Below are positions 1 to 12,428 of a DNA stretch of 64,000 nucleotides, in pieces. Both the position numbers and the translations under genes were made by a program. Position 1 is the stretch's first letter, and each line of letters opens with the position of its first letter. The DNA is from Apophysomyces variabilis. Its lineage: Eukaryota; Mucoromycota; Mucoromycetes; Mucorales; Mucoraceae. Below the pieces are notes generated by a model, which made no database searches, was not told the origin of the DNA, and worked only from the letters and a program-made list of their open reading frames with translations. The stretch spans positions 421,386 to 485,385 of the forward strand of contig MZZL01000406.1 of assembly GCA_002749535.1 (NCBI GenBank). Reading direction: 5' to 3'.

Positions 1-3000
1 AACCAGAAAAAATCGCAGCAAAAATCGATGTAAACGATCTCAACGTGTTGTTGCCGCAGATAGTCGGGTATGTTTGTCGTGGTCGTTGCTCCTTCCTGGC
101 GCAGATATGCATGGAATCCTTTTAGACCGATAACGCTATAAAGAATTCAACTGTAATAGTTATAATATAAAAATTAGTTGTGGGATACTCATGGCTGTTC
201 TTTATCCTGAATGAGATTTTTCTGCGCTCTTTCTAACCAGGCTATCAGTATCCATACGAAACATGCAAGTGTTTGACTATCATAGCTACGGGTGTAAAAG
301 AAAAATAAAAAAAAGGAAAGCGGTAGATTATATAGACATTGATACTATTAACAGAGGGACCGTTAATAATGGGTTAACCCATGCGATCAGGATGCACTCA
401 CAATAGAAAAATGTAGAGTAAAATAGTTAACTAGTTTTAACAAAATGAAGAATTGATGGATGTCTGTTTTAATGAGTAAATCCTGTTAAATGCTCATTGA
501 CGTCAGATTCCATAAAGAAGGTGACAAATAGACATGGATTTTTTATGCATACGTGTCAATTCTCACGATGAATTTGTGCATGAATAAGATTGATTGATTT
601 CATTACGAAAGATACAAAAAAGCCAAACAATAAGATGAAGAGGATGGAATTCTTATCATGGCCTCATACCAAAATTTTGAAGGCAGCACCATAAATATTT
701 TTATATTTGCAGATAACCCCGTAGAGGACGTGGTGGGGGGTCGTGGCCGCGGCCGTGGTGATCGCATGGTAAAGTTATTATTCTTGGCATATATGTCAAG
801 CCAAAGGAACGACGATGTGTTGGAGAGTATAAGCAATGAAAGTTTTAAACAATATTTACGTGAATGCGCGTACTTCACCCTTGACATGTTATCAAGCCTA
901 CAATCAACTGGTAAGAAATATGTTACAGCTTAAGACTTAATTTAATGCTACCTGCACCTCCTCCTAGTACCTATGCACTTCTTCATTTCAAGAGCCGTTC
1001 GGATGCAGCAAGTTTTTACTATGTATGCAACATACAAAAAAACTAGGTTTGCAAAAGGATTCAGAATGCCGTCATCAATCCCAGCCTATGCAGCCACATT
1101 CCCGTCTATACCTAAGTCTGTCGTGTGTAAACATCAACATTGACATTTACAGCATTTATATTTGTGTAGTAATCCAATGTACAGCCACGAATGAGTGCTT
1201 TTTCACTGCTTGTGAATGTTCTCATTTTGGTAACGACTATCAACAAAATGACACACAGTTGGTAACAGTATTCATGGCGACAACAGCGGTAACGCTGTGG
1301 ATAACAATATCTATAACATCACCATCGCTGATAACAATCGGCATAACGATACTACCATGACTACCAGTAGTAGGTTAGCCAGGATATCTATTGTACGTCA
1401 ATTGTACATGCGATCAACCAAATCAATAATCAACATATCCTTTATGCAATTCTTCATATTGCGTTTCACAGAACGAAGATATTGTCTTTACACAGTTTGT
1501 ATGGGAAGAAGCTGGTGTAGTACATATTGATAGAGTTTATTTTCGCTTTCCTTACTGTGTGAAGACCTCTCCGTAGTAGGAAAAGTTTAAATTATATATA
1601 TATATATATATCTGCTCCCTTTCTTTTCTGCTCATATATTGGAAATAAGCTTAGGAAATTAGCAAAGCTGGCAGAAAGGAAGGAGAAGGAATGGTCAGAC
1701 CGTTTTGCTAAAAAGTAACTTTTGATAATTAAAATAATTTTCGGCAACGACACAACAATTCCTTGCATATATATATTCCCTTTCTGATCGTCTTCAGTTT
1801 ACCCCGTAGCTCTATCCCGATTTTCTCTTTTTCGTTACGATCTATACCAGTGATCTAGTTTGACGATCTAAACAACATCTTAGCCATTTACCTTAATGTA
1901 GTCTACTAACGAAACGTTTTGTGTTCCCATATAGAAACACTTGCAACAACTATACGAATCCTCTTTGTTACGTTGATCTCTTTTTGCATATCGCAATCTA
2001 CTTATGAAGTTGCAATTATGATATTATTTTATTCTTATTGTGTTATTTTATTCGTATCGTGTAAATGAAATATCGTTATTTGGAAACTACTGCGCTCTTG
2101 TTAAGGGATGCACATGAAAACCGTACAGGTCCGAGGGATGCCATATTTGCTTATATCCTAATATCCATTTTCCGAATCAGTAAATCCAATGGCATACGTC
2201 TTGTTTTACCGGCCAGCTGCCTATAATAGTAGTATCTCTCTCGCCCAATACGTCGATTTCTTGCTTGCCCCAGTGCCACACACTATCCAGTGCGTTACAT
2301 AACATTATGAAGACATTCTACTCCCTTTCTTTTAGTGAAAAGAGCCGTCTCCCTTTTTGTTTCTTTGCTGTTTAGTTATTTTTTGCGGTCATCGGTATCT
2401 GAAAGGTTTGTTCATTTCGCAATACCATCAATGCAAAATAAAAAACTATCATGTGAAAAGACCGCTTTCTGCGTTAGGAAAGTTGTTAATGAGCGATATT
2501 CAGTTACCATTGATGAACAAGAAAAAGAGTGCGAGATAGTATCGATTTTGATGCTTACTTTATGAGTTACAAAGAATGTCTCTAACTATTTCCTGTTTTA
2601 TCTTTTAAGAAGGGAATATAAGTAAAGTATAGTCGTTCATGGAAATGCTAAATGTCACCCTTATTTTTAAGTTTAAACCGTTAGAGTGGTCACTCATGGT
2701 AATTTACTGCCATGTCATAAAAGGAGAAAGCGTTAACGGATAGCGAATACCGGAAAATAAAGCGCTCAAACTGTGATGTGCATAACGTCTATTTTTGAGC
2801 AGTGACTGGAAGGAAGGATACACTTTCAGTTCAAGAAATAATCAAGTCGATTGGTTTATTTTGGTGGTGAAAAAGGTTCACGAGCTGTATACACGATCTG
2901 ACTAGAGTGATCTGTGCTGAGGTGATGTATGCAGAGGTGCCACTGTGGCGTATACCTTCTGTCAAACTAAACGCACATATTATTCAGAAGCAAAACATTG

Positions 3001-3859
3001 ACAGACAGAAGATATACCACCATGAGGAAAGCAAAGGAACAAAAAGCATTTTGCATGTATAGCAAATAATCCGACAGAAACGGCCCATTAAGCACAAGCG
3101 TATCTTTTAAAAACCGTTGTTTATCGCTAGATAACTCTTTTCTTTCTCCTTTGTTTCACTTGTTCTTTACTGTTTGGTTGAACAATTTACTCTATCGACG
3201 CCTTCAACTGGTCTACATGCCGTATGCTTTCCTATTCAAAGCAAGGCCATGGTATTTTTTAGAAAAAAGAAGGCTTTTTCTTTGGTCTCGATAAGAAACA
3301 GATATGCATCTAATCATTTTTAAGACTGTGTTTAACCATTTCGAAAAGGAGCACAATTATGTATATGAAGTACTGGTTTTTGCAGCTACTCTTGTCTAGC
3401 TATTGGTTTCTACCACTTTATTCTGCCTCAAGTTCTCTGACCGGCCCCAAAGGTGTAAACCCAGATTAGCGCAGTGTTTTGGATGGCCTAGCTGTATTGC
3501 TCGTCAAGCCCGTCTTATTTTTGCTATCCTGCTTCAACGTCAAGGCGATCAAGACAGTCTAGCAAACAAAAAGGAAGACACCCCAAAGAAGCCAACAAAA
3601 AAGAAAGAGAACTCCCCACATCGAAATAAAGGCCAAGAAAGCCAAGAAAACAGAACAGACCTCCCTCAATAAAAAGAAAAGAAAAAACATTTACAAGCGA
3701 GAAACCCGTAATCAGATCCGGTGAAGGCAAGAAAATGACCAATACTATCGCTATTAATTGTCTTAAAGCTTTATATTAATGCTTCTTTATAGCTTTCTTT
3801 AATAAAGGTCAGTAGGCTGAGTACAGTGAATAAGGAGAATGCACAAAAACGTGGTTGCT
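1..3859. other. Gene-poor AT-rich region
   Basis: No reading frame here has the length, composition or recognisable motifs of a real gene. The longest frames (1025-1360, 658-933, 2335-2565, 3403-3672) have uneven composition and no domain I can name. A short stretch at about 711-770 encodes a Gly-Arg run between an acceptor-like ttgcag and a donor-like gtaaag, so it could be an isolated exon or a gene relic. A perfect TA microsatellite lies at 1593-1611. The rest shows nothing I can interpret. Confidence 0.5.
1593..1611. repeat. (TA)n microsatellite
   Basis: Uninterrupted alternating TA tract in AT-rich DNA with no gene close by. Confidence 0.9.
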
Positions 3860-5330
3860 TTACTGGACTTTATCATATTCGATTTCGGAGAGTAGGGACG
3901 TCGTGATATCACTAAGGCAGGTTGCTTTAGGTGGCATCGCCACAGCCGTTCCGTCCGACAAACATCGATAGCTTTGGTCACGCCATAGGATTTCGGTACC
4001 AAACATAGCATAAAGATAAAGCGGCAAAGCCAAGATTTCTCGCGCCAGCCAAGCGCGACAAAAACGGAGAAACCGCACGGGTTGCTGACTATACGTGGGC
4101 TGGGTAACTCGTCGACTACGGAAAGACGAGGTGGCGACCAAGGTTCTGTAGAGAGCATAATCATTGAGAAACCAAGCCAGCCAATGGATCCCGAAAAAGG
4201 CCCAAAACGAGACCCCAAAGAGAACATAAGATCCCCATGCACCCATGACGCCACATACAATCGATTCCGTGAATGGTTCCGTTAGCGTTGCGGCGGTAAC
4301 GATGTATTTTCGGATTCGCACCCATCGCGCTCGGCGTCTACAGTATTCTAGCGGAGACAAGCGACCCAGGACCTGACAGGCAGAGTCGGCGCTCATACAA
4401 TGACGTAGGCCCATACCCCATAACGCCTCTCCGATGATATTGTCTTCTGCCATGTAATTGGCAAACGCTTCCAATCCACCGACACGATCCAAATCCGATC
4501 GGCGATACAAGTTTGACTTGCCCATCACGCATGATGCTACACCAACCGCGTTAATAGCTAGGTACATTTTGGCATGGTTGGTGTCTAGAAACACATGTTC
4601 GATCTCCGCGGCGTAAGAGGAGGGCAACACGGCGACGGGCAAATGGTGCACTAATCCGATCCCTGGTTGCATCAACATATCGACTGATCGCCCAAGCGTA
4701 TCACGATCTACGTGTACATTCGAATCCAGAATCCAGACGATATCATACTTGGCTGTACGGTAAGATTCTACCATGTTATTGACTTTTGGATTGATGCCAA
4801 TCTGCCGGTCACCTGTTTGGACATCTGCTTCAGTGCTCTTCCCTTATGCATGATCTTATCTATCTCAACGAAAAACGTACCTACAATCAGACGACAATCC
4901 ACGTCTCTATATTCTTTCATTAACCTTTGGACCACAGGGATAGCAGGATCATCAGTTGAAGCCACCGAAAAGATGATCTCAAACTTCGGGTACTGTTGTT
5001 CAAAGGATGAACGCAAATTTTCACCCAACTCCAGATCAAGTCCTCTCAGAGGTCGTAGGATGGACACACCCGGTGCATCTTCTGCTGGCAGTTTTGCTGA
5101 AATGGGATTAGGTTTGCGTCTGTACCTTTTCTGACTGCGAAAAGGGTTCCCGGTACAAGTGTCAACACCCAGCATTGTCTTGTATTTTGCCATTCAGTTC
5201 AAAAAACCTACCCAACCCACTGTCCTAATATGCTTAGGCCAATCATGAACGTGTACCATGTCAGAAAGATACAAGCTAGAACGACGGCAACCTTCCATGG
5301 CTTCAAGTCTCCATCCGCGACGTGGTCCAT
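3860..5330 (-). CDS. Ceramide glucosyltransferase (glucosylceramide synthase)
   Basis: Transfers glucose from UDP-glucose to ceramide to make glucosylceramide at Golgi/ER membranes. Model of three exons: 5330-5212, 5134-4881 and 4812-3860, giving 441 aa with in-frame GT-AG introns of 77 and 68 nt. The N-terminus has one membrane anchor (about residues 14-36), followed by the GT21-family segment PGVSILRPLRG. The catalytic series is visible: an Asp pair after IIFSVAS, DSNVHVD (D2), AEDN (D3) and RRRARW, the (Q/R)xxRW motif. Hydrophobic segments follow near the C-terminus. Removing the second intron restores GINPKVNN, which is typical of the family. It is transcribed divergently from the FHA gene, with 255 bp between the two start codons. 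Confidence 0.93.
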
Positions 5331-5585
5331 GAGCTAGTGCCTATTGCTGGCTTCTAAGTAAGTTGGATAGAAGCAAGAACGAACAAAGGTATGAAAAGAG
5401 ATTTAAGCAATTACGTTTTTGCGATACGATGATGGAGAGGGGAAGGAGGAAAAAGGGAAAAAAGCTTGGGCCAATAACAATACTTGGGACTGACACGCGA
5501 AACACCGTTTCCCTTTTTCTCGTCACAAGAAAAAGAAGACTAAAGCAGCTTATCACTTTGTCCTCATCCTTTCATGTCAAAACCA

Positions 5586-6384
5586 ATGGCGCTTCTTCGT
5601 GATCTAGTAACCCAAGAAACATTCCCACTTCATGTAGACCGTCCTACTATCCTCGGTCGAAACCCGATCTTCAAGATCAAGAACCGTCAAGTCAGTCGGA
5701 ATCAAGGTTAGTGATCACTCTGGAAAAAATACTAAAAAGCCCAAAACAAATATCTCTATAGTGCAGCTTACATTGTTAGAAGACGGTCGATGTTTTGTCA
5801 AACGTGCAAGTAGAGATATTTAACATGCTTCGGGAGCATGTGCAGAATCATGCATACTCATGCCCATTCCCCGTCGGGGAATCGTCTTCATAGCTATCTG
5901 CCAATCCATCCCTCCTGCGAAATCGTTTATTACCTTTGCAAAAAGAAATTGAGGCCTATAGCGGTGATATACTGAATCTTCTACCGGTAAGTTAAGCAAG
6001 ATAGAGATAGAAAGAGAGAGGAAGAAAAAGGGATTGCGATAGCCCTCCTTCCCATCCATGGCCGACTCAAGACGGTTTTGATCGTGCTCGTTCTAGGATG
6101 AACTGCCGTTTCAGATTGACTTACCTAGCGCTGTCCAACCTCCGGAGCCTCCCACAATAGAAATCATGTGGGACAGCGAGGAAGCAACTACGTCAGACAG
6201 AACCTTGTCCGAGGTGGAAAACCCATCTCTTAATGTGGATGGATCTAATGAACCTGAACCTGAAAGATCCGTTTCCCCAGAATCGAGTCTATTAGGCGGA
6301 GAGAGTTGGGAAGATATATTAGCTGATGATGATGAGGATGGCAGTTACATTGATGACGATGATGTCGCCTCTAATAAACGTTGA
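5586..6384 (+). CDS. Small FHA-domain protein (PNKP/aprataxin/APLF-type) with acidic tail
   Basis: Probably a phosphothreonine-binding adaptor, perhaps in DNA strand-break repair; the role is inferred from domain type only. Exons 5586-5706, 5762-5805, 5894-5986 and 6097-6384 give 181 aa. The FHA domain fills residues about 1-100 and shows TILGRNP (phosphate-binding Arg), VSRNQVQLTLLEDGR, VKRLSANPS and SGDILNLLPDEL, the pattern of the FHA domains of PNKP, aprataxin and APLF. The remaining residues are Glu/Asp/Ser-rich with an acidic cluster near the end, recalling the acidic histone-binding tail of APLF. No kinase, phosphatase or HIT domain is fused. The second intron (5806-5893) must be GC-AG: only the GCAAGT donor gives the conserved VKR-LSANPS junction in frame. 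The gene is tail-to-tail with the next one. Confidence 0.8.
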
Positions 6385-6562
6385 TTGTTTATGTAGCAAC
6401 GTTTTGTTTGTTTCTTATGTGCTTAACTTAAAAATCGTAAACGTTTCGAATAATTCCAAACGAATTATAGACTGTATTTTATGTGACAGAAAAAGCAAGG
6501 TATAAAGAGAGGCGTGGAATGACTTGGGGGGTTTTTTGATTGAATCACAAATAACGGACTTT

Positions 6563-7982
6563 TTAAGAGGATCGATGTCCGGACATCTCCTCACCAGAGT
6601 ACCTCATATCGGATACGCATAGATCTGCAGAAGGGGCAGGGGAAGAAGGCGTACTGTTGGTCGTGTGTGGCAAATGCCTTGCGTAGGATGACCGACGCCG
6701 CACAGTCGTAGATTGTTGTTGTTGCTGCTGTTGTTGCTCTGACGATTCCAACAGACCTGCTGATGATGGGAATAAATGGCTCATACGTTTCACCATCCAG
6801 AAAGCCAGATTCAGAGGCAAGAAGATGAGGTTGACAATTGTCCATTGGGCTGACTTGCGCTGGTCTTGTTCAATGCGATAACATATAAACTGGTCGAATT
6901 CGTGTATCTTCCGGTCCACTGAGGCGAACCGGCCTTCAGAAAATGAACGAAGGTCCAGTTCTTTCTTTTCAAGTCTTTTCACGGCTTTGGACAACTGTTG
7001 AACCGTCGGCGTCAAGCCGTTCGTAACCTGAATGTAACGCCCATTTTCGGTTTAGACCCATAGCACATAACTTTCTCTCCCCTCCGTTTTCTTCACCTCC
7101 GACCCTATATATCATAACCAGCTTCTTGTTCTCTCTTTTTTACCTGACCCAAATCCTTTTTCGTCGCAAATGCCTTCTGTAAACCGACCAATTCTTCTTC
7201 CATAGCGTCCAACTTTCTTTGAAGTATTTCGGTCGGTGTTTCCTGCAACTGCATCTCACTCTGCAAGTATAAGGTTCGTTCACGCAAGAGCGTCATGACG
7301 TGTGCCAATGGTTTGATCGACGCGGCCAACACAAAGACAGTGACATTGAACGAACTCAGATACCTTTCATGGTTACTTAAAAAATAACGGCTGTATTGCA
7401 AAGTGTAGCCCGCAATGGCCGGTGATACAATGACCCAAATCAAACCCACTAATTCATGCCGCCGTAACTCGTACATTACCGCTTGTCGGCGTTCGTAATC
7501 CCGTCGTTTGCTCTCGTCGGAAACGTGATGTTGCGTGGCGTTTTGATGGATGATGCGACAACAACGGGCGCTTTCGTAATAGGACCAGGGTACTGGGACG
7601 CGGAAAATGAATGGTCAATGTCTTGCATACCATGGCAATAGGAAAGAAAAGAAATGGCGCGCACTTCGCCTGCGTTTCACTTTTTTGACTTGCCTGTGAT
7701 CCATTTATACACGTAGAAAAGTATTAATAAAATCATCACGAAATCGCTCCATAGTTCGGCACTGCCTGCAACAAACGCCCCTAACGTGGGTATAATGGCT
7801 AAGAGTATAGGCCATGAAATAGCCGTTGAAAAGTCGTTGTCATCCGTGGATTTTGTGCTTTTCTGTGGGGGTTGAGGTTGCTTTGGCAACCAACGTGGTG
7901 CTGGTGGCGTTTGGCGAGTTCGGCCTGTATTTGGGAAACGGCGTGGAAATGCATCTTCTTGATCGTTTTCGGACAGCACCAT
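6563..7982 (-). CDS. Polytopic membrane protein with coiled coil and poly-Gln, function unknown
   Basis: Not recognised by name. Exons 7982-7694, 7592-7144 and 7027-6563 give 400 aa. After a Pro-rich N-terminus come two closely spaced hydrophobic helices (about residues 55-95), then a VPW-YYESAR motif and two further hydrophobic segments starting HELVGLIWVIV and FNVTVFVLAAS. A charged, heptad-like stretch (ERTLYLQSEMQLQ...) follows, then a last hydrophobic helix (WTIVNLIFLPLNLAFWMV). The C-terminus is low complexity with eight Gln in a row and Ser/Thr/Pro. The first intron (7693-7593) is GC-AG with a perfect AG|GCAAGT donor; the second is a normal GT-AG. It may be an organelle membrane protein, but nothing fixes the compartment. 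Confidence 0.75.
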
Positions 7983-10181
7983 GGCAACGGTTAAGGGAGA
8001 CTACAAAGGCTAAGAAAGGAAAAAGGAAAAGAAGGCCAAAAAATTGAACAGGAAAAGAAAAAAAAAGCAACCTCTCGCATTTTATGCGGATTTCAAAAAA
8101 AAATGCAGCCTATGCTTCAAAACGGGAAGTCCAATCGTTTTCTTTATTATGATCAAACTTTTCGAGTTGCCCATGGCAAAGCAACAAAGAGCACAAAGCT
8201 TCGTGAGAGGAATAGAAAGGAAACCGACTCATGGGTTCTCGGAATGTGACTCCTTAGTATAGCACAAAAGGGATGACTTATTCCCAGAAACCGCGTTGAA
8301 TCCAAATCATGTAAGATGACCAAGTCTTGCAGCTTGCTTAAGGATAGCACAGGTTCGTAGAATATCGCATATTCTTGTTTCTGTATCTAAAAACAATATT
8401 TTAATCATTTCCAAAGTGAACCATGTTATTCTGCGAATAGATTTGTCAGGCTTGAACTTTGAAGAGCTTGCCAGTAAGATCCTCTTTCTTTTGCTAGCTT
8501 CAATTGCTTATCGGTCTGAAATTAATTAAGCTTTTGAACAAACAATTTGATAAGCACAATAAGCAGTAGCTGACATGATCATGTAATAAATAAACCAAAC
8601 TGGATAAATTTGTATCTAAACGACGTTGCTTTATCGTCAGAAGTTTGTTATATTTGATTTACAAGCTAAGCTAAGTAGTAACGCTTCTTCGGATCGAGCG
8701 AGAATATAAGGATATATTAACTGTATGCTGTAAGTCGGTAGGAACAAAGTAGTGACAGTGGGAAAAAAATTCTGCGCCTTTCTTTTTCCCTTTCTTTTGG
8801 CCAATTGTACAAAGATAGAAAGCTGATGTTAAAAAGAAACATGGGCACTGATGTACGGAGATCTCTCAAGTTCTAGGCAACTGTGTAAAAACAAATAGAA
8901 GTCATTTCAACAGACTTTGTGTCACCAATATTAGGAACCTACAGGAACAGACCAACATCAAAGTCCTTATTATCGTTCACTTGTATTAGGATATCGGATT
9001 ACGAAAACAGCAATTCCATGCTGGAAGTGTACTAATTGAAGAGAAATGGAAGGTCTGGATTTCGAGTATATCAAGTAGCTTTGGAAGATATTTTGAAACG
9101 CTCTGGTTTCCAAACAAACGAAAATGCTCAACTGATTGCCGGGTCCAAACAGAGTAGATATCACATACAAATATGCACAAAGAGAAAAAGCGCGCGTGTT
9201 TTATTGTTTTAAACCATCATGCTATTCCAAAATATAGGACTAACTATACGGAGATATTCCAGCATATATCTTCAATGAACGTGGCTGCATGACAGCCCGC
9301 TCTTTTGGAGGTTCATACCGTCCGTCATAACGAGGAGTGTACTCTTAAGGCAATGATTATATCGAGGTTAGCATACAGGTTGTTACAATTACGACAGCGC
9401 GGCTGCGACCACCTACGGATGTAGCCCGATTTTCGTAACAAAACCAGGTGTCAGTCTTCAAGCATGTTGGAATTCTCAAATATTCATACAATGTTACAAA
9501 ACAGATTCTTGCTTATAAAGCAACCGCGCGTACGATGAATATCAGCGCGGTATGTTTGAGGTCCTTAACTTAACTTAGTGAAGGTATGTTTGTGTAAAAA
9601 TGTCCGGCAGTTTAACAAACGACCATACTTGAAGTGTGTGGCAAGGCTGAGGCCAGTGTAAGTGACTCAACTGTAACAGGTCTCAGTTGTTTCGCTATGG
9701 AATCAGCCGAATCCTTCAAAATGTAGAATAAAAAGACCTCATCTTAGAATAAGCCAAACAATAAATACAGAAACAAAAAGTAATGTAGCCTGTAAACACT
9801 GATTGTGATCAATAAGTAACAGTGGCAAACAAGCTCTATACCCATTATTTACACGTGAAATCTTCCAAATAATGCATCAGCATTGCGAAGTCTCTATTTC
9901 AGAAAACGCGTAGAAGCTATGCTTTTCTCAAGAAACTATCAAGGTGATATTGACTTAGAAGCAAATAAAAGTCACCGGCTTGCTAGTATAATATCGAGTG
10001 TGCTAAGCATCCTTTTGCGTTTGCAGTGATTCGCAGTTGAATGACCTTTTGACCAGTTTCGGACGGCAACGCGGTTAAATTTTTGTCCGCCTACTTGAAC
10101 GTGTACTCGCGTGGCTTGTTTCTTCAGGGAGAGGAAGCGGGATTTTTCATTTCATTTCAAAGCACTCACGTTAGCCTCGTT
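7983..10181. other. Intergenic, no gene seen
   Basis: About 2.2 kb upstream of two divergently transcribed genes. Only short, compositionally random frames occur (for example 8044-8262 and 8970-9180), and I see no RNA gene or conserved motif. The frame open at 10083 continues into RRP42, but its first 33 codons look like leader sequence. Confidence 0.5.
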
Positions 10182-11358
10182 ATGCCTGCACCACTGATAT
10201 CACCCGCGGAAAAGCAATATATCGAGCAAGGTGTTGAAAACGACTGTCGTGCAGATGGCCGAGGTTGTTTGGAATACCGTCATTTGGTTCTCGAGACCGG
10301 TTTATTATCACAAGCGAGCGGCAGCGCACGATGTCGTTTAGGGGACACCGATGTCCTCGTCGGTGTCAAAGTGGAAATCGGTGAAATAGAACATGATCAA
10401 CCTAATCAAGGGCGAATTGTCTGCAATGTTGAGTGGTACGACGTCAAATACGGAAGAGCAACGAAAGAAGAAAAGGAAAGGAAAAGTTTAGGCTAAAAAG
10501 CATGAACGCGTTCTTGATCCTGTAGTTCACCAAGTGCATCGCAGCAGTTCGAAGGACGAGGGGCAGATGATATCAACAATTCCTTGACGTTGGCCCTAGA
10601 TAGACTTTTAAATGGACCTCAAAGTGGACTTGATCTTGCCAAACTATGTATTATTCCTGGCCAACAGTGTTGGGTCATCCACATTGATGCCATGGTAAGC
10701 CGACGAACGATGCTCAGTATTTGTGGAAGGGAAAAGATGCTGACGATGTATGCTAGGTCATGGATTGTGCGGGAAATTTGCTGGATTGTATTGTGATGAC
10801 AACTCGTGCGGCATTGTTTAATACACGTATTCCGAAGACGGAGATTCAGGATCTTGGTGAAGGAGAATATGAATTCGAAGTCATGGATGATGTCGAAGAC
10901 GCCGAAATAGTCGAAGGTTGGCAACGATTACCTATTGCTGTGTCTTTGTACAAGGTAAAGCTTTGGCAGAGATACCCTCTCAGATAGCTAAGAAATACAA
11001 AAAATGGACGTGGCTGCAGATCGGTCAGCGGTACATCACAGATCCGACGATCCTTGAAGAACTATGCTCTCAGGTGACATTGACTGTTGGAGTAAATAAA
11101 GATGGCCAGGTGTGTGGCGTACAAAAAGCAGGTGCTGGTAGCCTTGAGCCAAGTCTACTGACGGAAATGATCCAGGTAAAAGAAAAGAAACAGTCGTATC
11201 AATATTTACATGCGGACTACTAGACTGCGACGACATTGGCACGACCACTAATAGAACAGCTGGATGCGAAATTAATAGAAGAAGATAATGCTATACAGGA
11301 GAAGAGGCGGAAAGGAGAACATGTAGAGAAACTTGGTTTCTTTGCTGCTGTCATTTGA
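10182..11358 (+). CDS. RRP42: Exosome complex subunit RRP42 (EXOSC7-like)
   Basis: RNase PH-fold subunit of the nine-subunit RNA exosome core, which threads RNA for 3'-5' processing and decay in nucleus and cytoplasm. Five exons: 10182-10435, 10526-10694, 10757-10954, 11020-11175 and 11224-11358, giving 303 aa. Family landmarks in order are SPAEKQYIEQGVE at the N-terminus, CRADGR, SGSARCRLGDTDVLVGVK, FEGRGADDINNSL, CWVIHIDAM, AALFNTRIP, a segment resembling DPT-LEE and the terminal KLGFFAA. All four introns are GT-AG (62-90 nt, the last 48 nt). The start was placed at MPAPLISPAEK because the family begins close to that motif. Confidence 0.94.
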
Positions 11359-12428
11359 AATATACAGTACACAACATCAACAGAAGAAGCATTGCATAAA
11401 CTAACCTGACAATTATCAAACGTAGCTTTTGGCATCGGGAACAAAAGGCGAAGAGTGATCCATAGTTATTATGTCATTTTTTGGTTTTTTGATTCACTGG
11501 CACTAAAGTTTGTATTTTCTTAAGCACAGGCAAACATGCGCGTCTTTTTCGAAAATCAAGGACTTCGAGCCGGAGAAGGATATGGGGCTCATGAATGATC
11601 GTCACATCAATTTCAAAATAGCATGGTCGTGAACGAGTCAATGCTACCGAGTTAATGCTACTCAGAGTGCGACTTATAGCCATGATGATCCGACTCTTAA
11701 TCTGGGATTTTGCAGGAAAGTGCCAACACGTGTCTCCGCTCAATCGTATTTATTGCAAAGCTCTAAGTGGGGCTGATGAAAGGATCTCTTCGAATTAAGT
11801 GAAATGCTGCTATCATGCTTAAAGGCGTATCGTATTTACCAAGTCATCCTTGCAAAAGGGAACCTTGAAGGGGGCGTTCTATGCTAACACTGAAGTCTGG
11901 TTGCTGTTTTATCACTTGAATGCATTATTTACACGTTAGAAGGGTTGAGGATGGAGTATGATAATATTGTAGGAGGCGAATTGGGGCATCAATCCTTTCC
12001 AAGGACAAACATTAAAACTTGTAGATCGTGATGCCAGTCAGGCTGAAAACTGTCTTTCTTGAGAACGTCAGTTGTGCATAGTAATGAGTCGTCCTCAACA
12101 TTATCAATCTGGATGCAATGAAAGTGTTAAGATATAGAATTTGAAACGTACGAATTCTACCATTTTTCGATGTAGCATTTGGGTTAACTCCGTTGGCACC
12201 ATTACCAGTTTATGTCTTCGACTGTTTATAAAAGCGGCAGCGCCTACACAGCTTGCTGCTCCAGCGCAACTAAGTAGCATTCCTGGTCCTGGCATTATAC
12301 TGAAAGAGGAAGAGGGGAGGCAGTGTTCATCTTAGTTTTATAAGAAGCACAAAAGACAAAATAACATGAAATAAAAATCATGCGTATTCGGCAGGATTAG
12401 GGTTGCCACTTAAGCGACACGTGTTACA
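11359..12428. other. Intergenic, no gene seen
   Basis: About 1.1 kb between the 3' ends of RRP42 and the SAC3-type gene. Two overlapping antisense frames near 12104-12335 have no recognisable features. Confidence 0.5.
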
